Positions 62,616-64,000 of a stretch of DNA of 64,000 nucleotides are shown here, one piece after another. Made by a program: the position numbers and the translations under genes. Each line of letters opens with the position of its first letter. The first letter of the stretch is position 1. This DNA comes from CAZOVB01 sp964583095 (GTDB lineage: Bacteria > Planctomycetota > Phycisphaerae > SM23-33): contig CAZOVB010000001.1 of the NCBI GenBank assembly GCA_964583095.1, positions 124,001-188,000 of the forward strand, written 5' to 3'. The notes under the pieces are model-generated. The model saw nothing but the letters and a program-made list of their open reading frames with translations. It was not told where the DNA came from and did no database searches.

Positions 62616-64000
62616 ATGAGCTGGACCCTCAGTGAACGCGACCTGAACTTCGCCGATCCGGATGTCCTTTCCAGCCTCTTTGCCGTGGGCAACGGCCAAT
62701 GTTGCACCCGTGGCACGCTGGGCGAAGATCGCCATCAAGCCACGCGCGGCATGTATGTCTCGGGGCTCTTCACCCGGGCGCCGTTCGGGCTGACCTACCT
62801 GATGGGCGGGCCGGACTGGCTGCGCAGCTATCCCCTCATCAACGGCCGCAATCCCGCCTGCACCGCCTCGGAAAGGACGCTGCACATGGACAGGGGCCTG
62901 CTGAGCCGCTGTGCCACCTTCGCAGAGGGCAACGGGAAACTCAGCATCCACGAAGAACGCTTCGCCTCGCTGGATATCTGGAATCTCATGGTCCAGAAGG
63001 TCCAGGTCAAGATGCACCAGCCGGCGGCAGGGACACAGTTCGTCATGGCCGTCGATTCCCAGGCGCGCAACCAGCCCGCCCAGTACTACCATCCGGGCCA
63101 GATGCCCAACATCGACCGGACCGGCCTGAAGCTCTCCGAGGCCACCACCCTGGCAGCCGGCGAGGAAGTCCTGGTGGTGAGCCTGCTCTCAAGGCAGACC
63201 TCGGCCGCCCTGGAGACGGTGGCGCTGGTGCGGCAGATCGAGGGACCCGAGCTTTCGGTCACCTACGATACGAGCGACGGCGAAGCCCGCGCGGTATTTG
63301 ACATACCCGACGAGTGTCCCGCGGACAGCACGTTCACCTTTCTGAAGCTGTTCCTGTTTTTCCCTTCCGATGACGGCCTGCAACTGCCCGTCCAGGAAGG
63401 AACGGTCCTGGATGAACTTCTGGACCTGGCCGACCATGCCGACTATCCGCATCTGCTGGAGAAGCACGCAGAGCAATGGGAGCGTTTCTGGGAAGACGCC
63501 GACGTGGAAATCGAAGGGGATCCCGCAGCCCAGTTGGCGGTTCGCTTCGCCCTCTGGTCCACGCGCATCGCCGCCCCGGAAGACGACGGGGAAAGTTCGA
63601 TCGGCTCCAGGAACCTGACCGGCGACTGGTACCGCGGAGCGGTCTTCTGGGATGTGGAGATGTACCAGCTTCCGCTCCTGGCGGCTGTGGAGCCCGAACT
63701 GGCCAGAAACCACCTGCTCTACCGCGCGCGCCGGCTGGACCCCGCGCGGTCGCTGGCCTCCCAGGACGGCTATGAAGGGGCGCGATATCCCTTCCAGTCG
63801 TTCAAGTCGGGCCTGGAAGAGCCCTTTGTCTCCGACGGGCCGATCTACCGCCAGATTCACGTCAACGCGGATATCGCCTGGGGCTTTGCCTACTACGTCG
63901 CGCTGACCGGCGATAATGAGATTCTCCTGGAAGGCGGACTGGAGGTCCTGCTGGAGTTGGGCAAGTTCTGGATCAGCCGATTCCAGACAGGCTCGGACTC
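62616..64000 (+). CDS. GH65-family glycoside phosphorylase/hydrolase (3' end outside window)
   Basis: The visible 461 codons include an N-terminal beta-sandwich (SSLFAVGNGQCCTRGTLG) and the start of the (alpha/alpha)6 barrel. GH65 marks are DWYRGAVFWDVEMYQLPLL (like GYxGHxFWDTExFxLP), ARNHLLYRARRLDPAR, GYEGARYPFQS and HVNADIAWGFAYYVALTGD. The catalytic Glu region lies beyond the window edge. GH65 enzymes phosphorolyse alpha-linked disaccharides such as maltose, kojibiose or trehalose. No signal peptide is seen, so it is cytoplasmic. A GAAAGAGAGA site precedes the ATG. Confidence 0.85.
   Translation, partial: MSWTLSERDLNFADPDVLSSLFAVGNGQCCTRGTLGEDRHQATRGMYVSGLFTRAPFGLTYLMGGPDWLRSYPLINGRNPACTASERTLHMDRGLLSRCATFAEGNGKLSIHEERFASLDIWNLMVQKVQVKMHQPAAGTQFVMAVDSQARNQPAQYYHPGQMPNIDRTGLKLSEATTLAAGEEVLVVSLLSRQTSAALETVALVRQIEGPELSVTYDTSDGEARAVFDIPDECPADSTFTFLKLFLFFPSDDGLQLPVQEGTVLDELLDLADHADYPHLLEKHAEQWERFWEDADVEIEGDPAAQLAVRFALWSTRIAAPEDDGESSIGSRNLTGDWYRGAVFWDVEMYQLPLLAAVEPELARNHLLYRARRLDPARSLASQDGYEGARYPFQSFKSGLEEPFVSDGPIYRQIHVNADIAWGFAYYVALTGDNEILLEGGLEVLLELGKFWISRFQTGSD

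Overview
The window is a compact, GC-rich, gene-dense bacterial chromosome segment with short gaps, many 1-4 nt stop/start overlaps, and no insertion sequence, phage gene, integrase or CRISPR array. The gene content points to Planctomycetota, probably a Phycisphaerae-like lineage. Pointers are an ECF-type sigma factor beside a transmembrane protein kinase, several SPFH and ABC-2 membrane genes, secreted glycoside hydrolases, a CxPxR sulfatase, Tat metallophosphoesterases, an McsA/McsB pair and Na+-NQR genes. This placement is inferred from gene content; no rRNA is present.

Layout. 1-2.3 kb: a cut-off membrane-anchored gene, then an ExeA/GspB-like pair. 2.4-13.7 kb: a cell-envelope block of a TPR-like membrane protein, ABC-2 permease, ABC ATPase and three SPFH (HflK/HflC-like) proteins, one fused to a polytopic membrane domain, with a divergent second ABC-2 permease. 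13.7-18.3 kb: a P1B metal ATPase, mcsA-mcsB (protein-arginine kinase) and a sugar isomerase-like TIM barrel. 18.3-23.0 kb: an eight-gene operon with compact ExbB and ExbD, a proline-rich TonB-like protein, two lipoproteins, two secreted proteins and a small membrane protein. Divergent from it are an ECF sigma factor and a kinase (23.3-26.0 kb).

26-36 kb: GH78-like alpha-L-rhamnosidase, tRNA-Leu(UAA), metallophosphoesterase, clan GH-A hydrolase, purN, hisD and a Cof-type HAD phosphatase. 36.3-40.2 kb: two tandem paralogous secreted proteins, each with six copies of a short repeat. 40.2-49.1 kb: ADP-ribosylglycohydrolase, radical SAM enzyme with a small Cys-rich protein, long transaldolase-like protein, GAF histidine kinase, sulfatase, HAD phosphatase and a DUF6159-like membrane protein.

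49.5-51.9 kb: a ParA-like ATPase with a long acidic tail and an unrecognised basic partner. 52-57.2 kb: ilvD, rsmH, a small membrane protein and two tandem Tat-exported phosphoesterases. 57.3-62.1 kb: nqrBCDEF plus a conserved-looking 159-aa protein, with no nqrA. 62.6-64 kb: the start of a GH65 phosphorylase.

The strongest candidates for undescribed biology are the SPFH/ABC block, the compact Exb/TonB-like operon facing the sigma/kinase pair, the six-repeat secreted paralogs and the ParA/basic-partner pair. All functions are read from motifs; no database search was possible.
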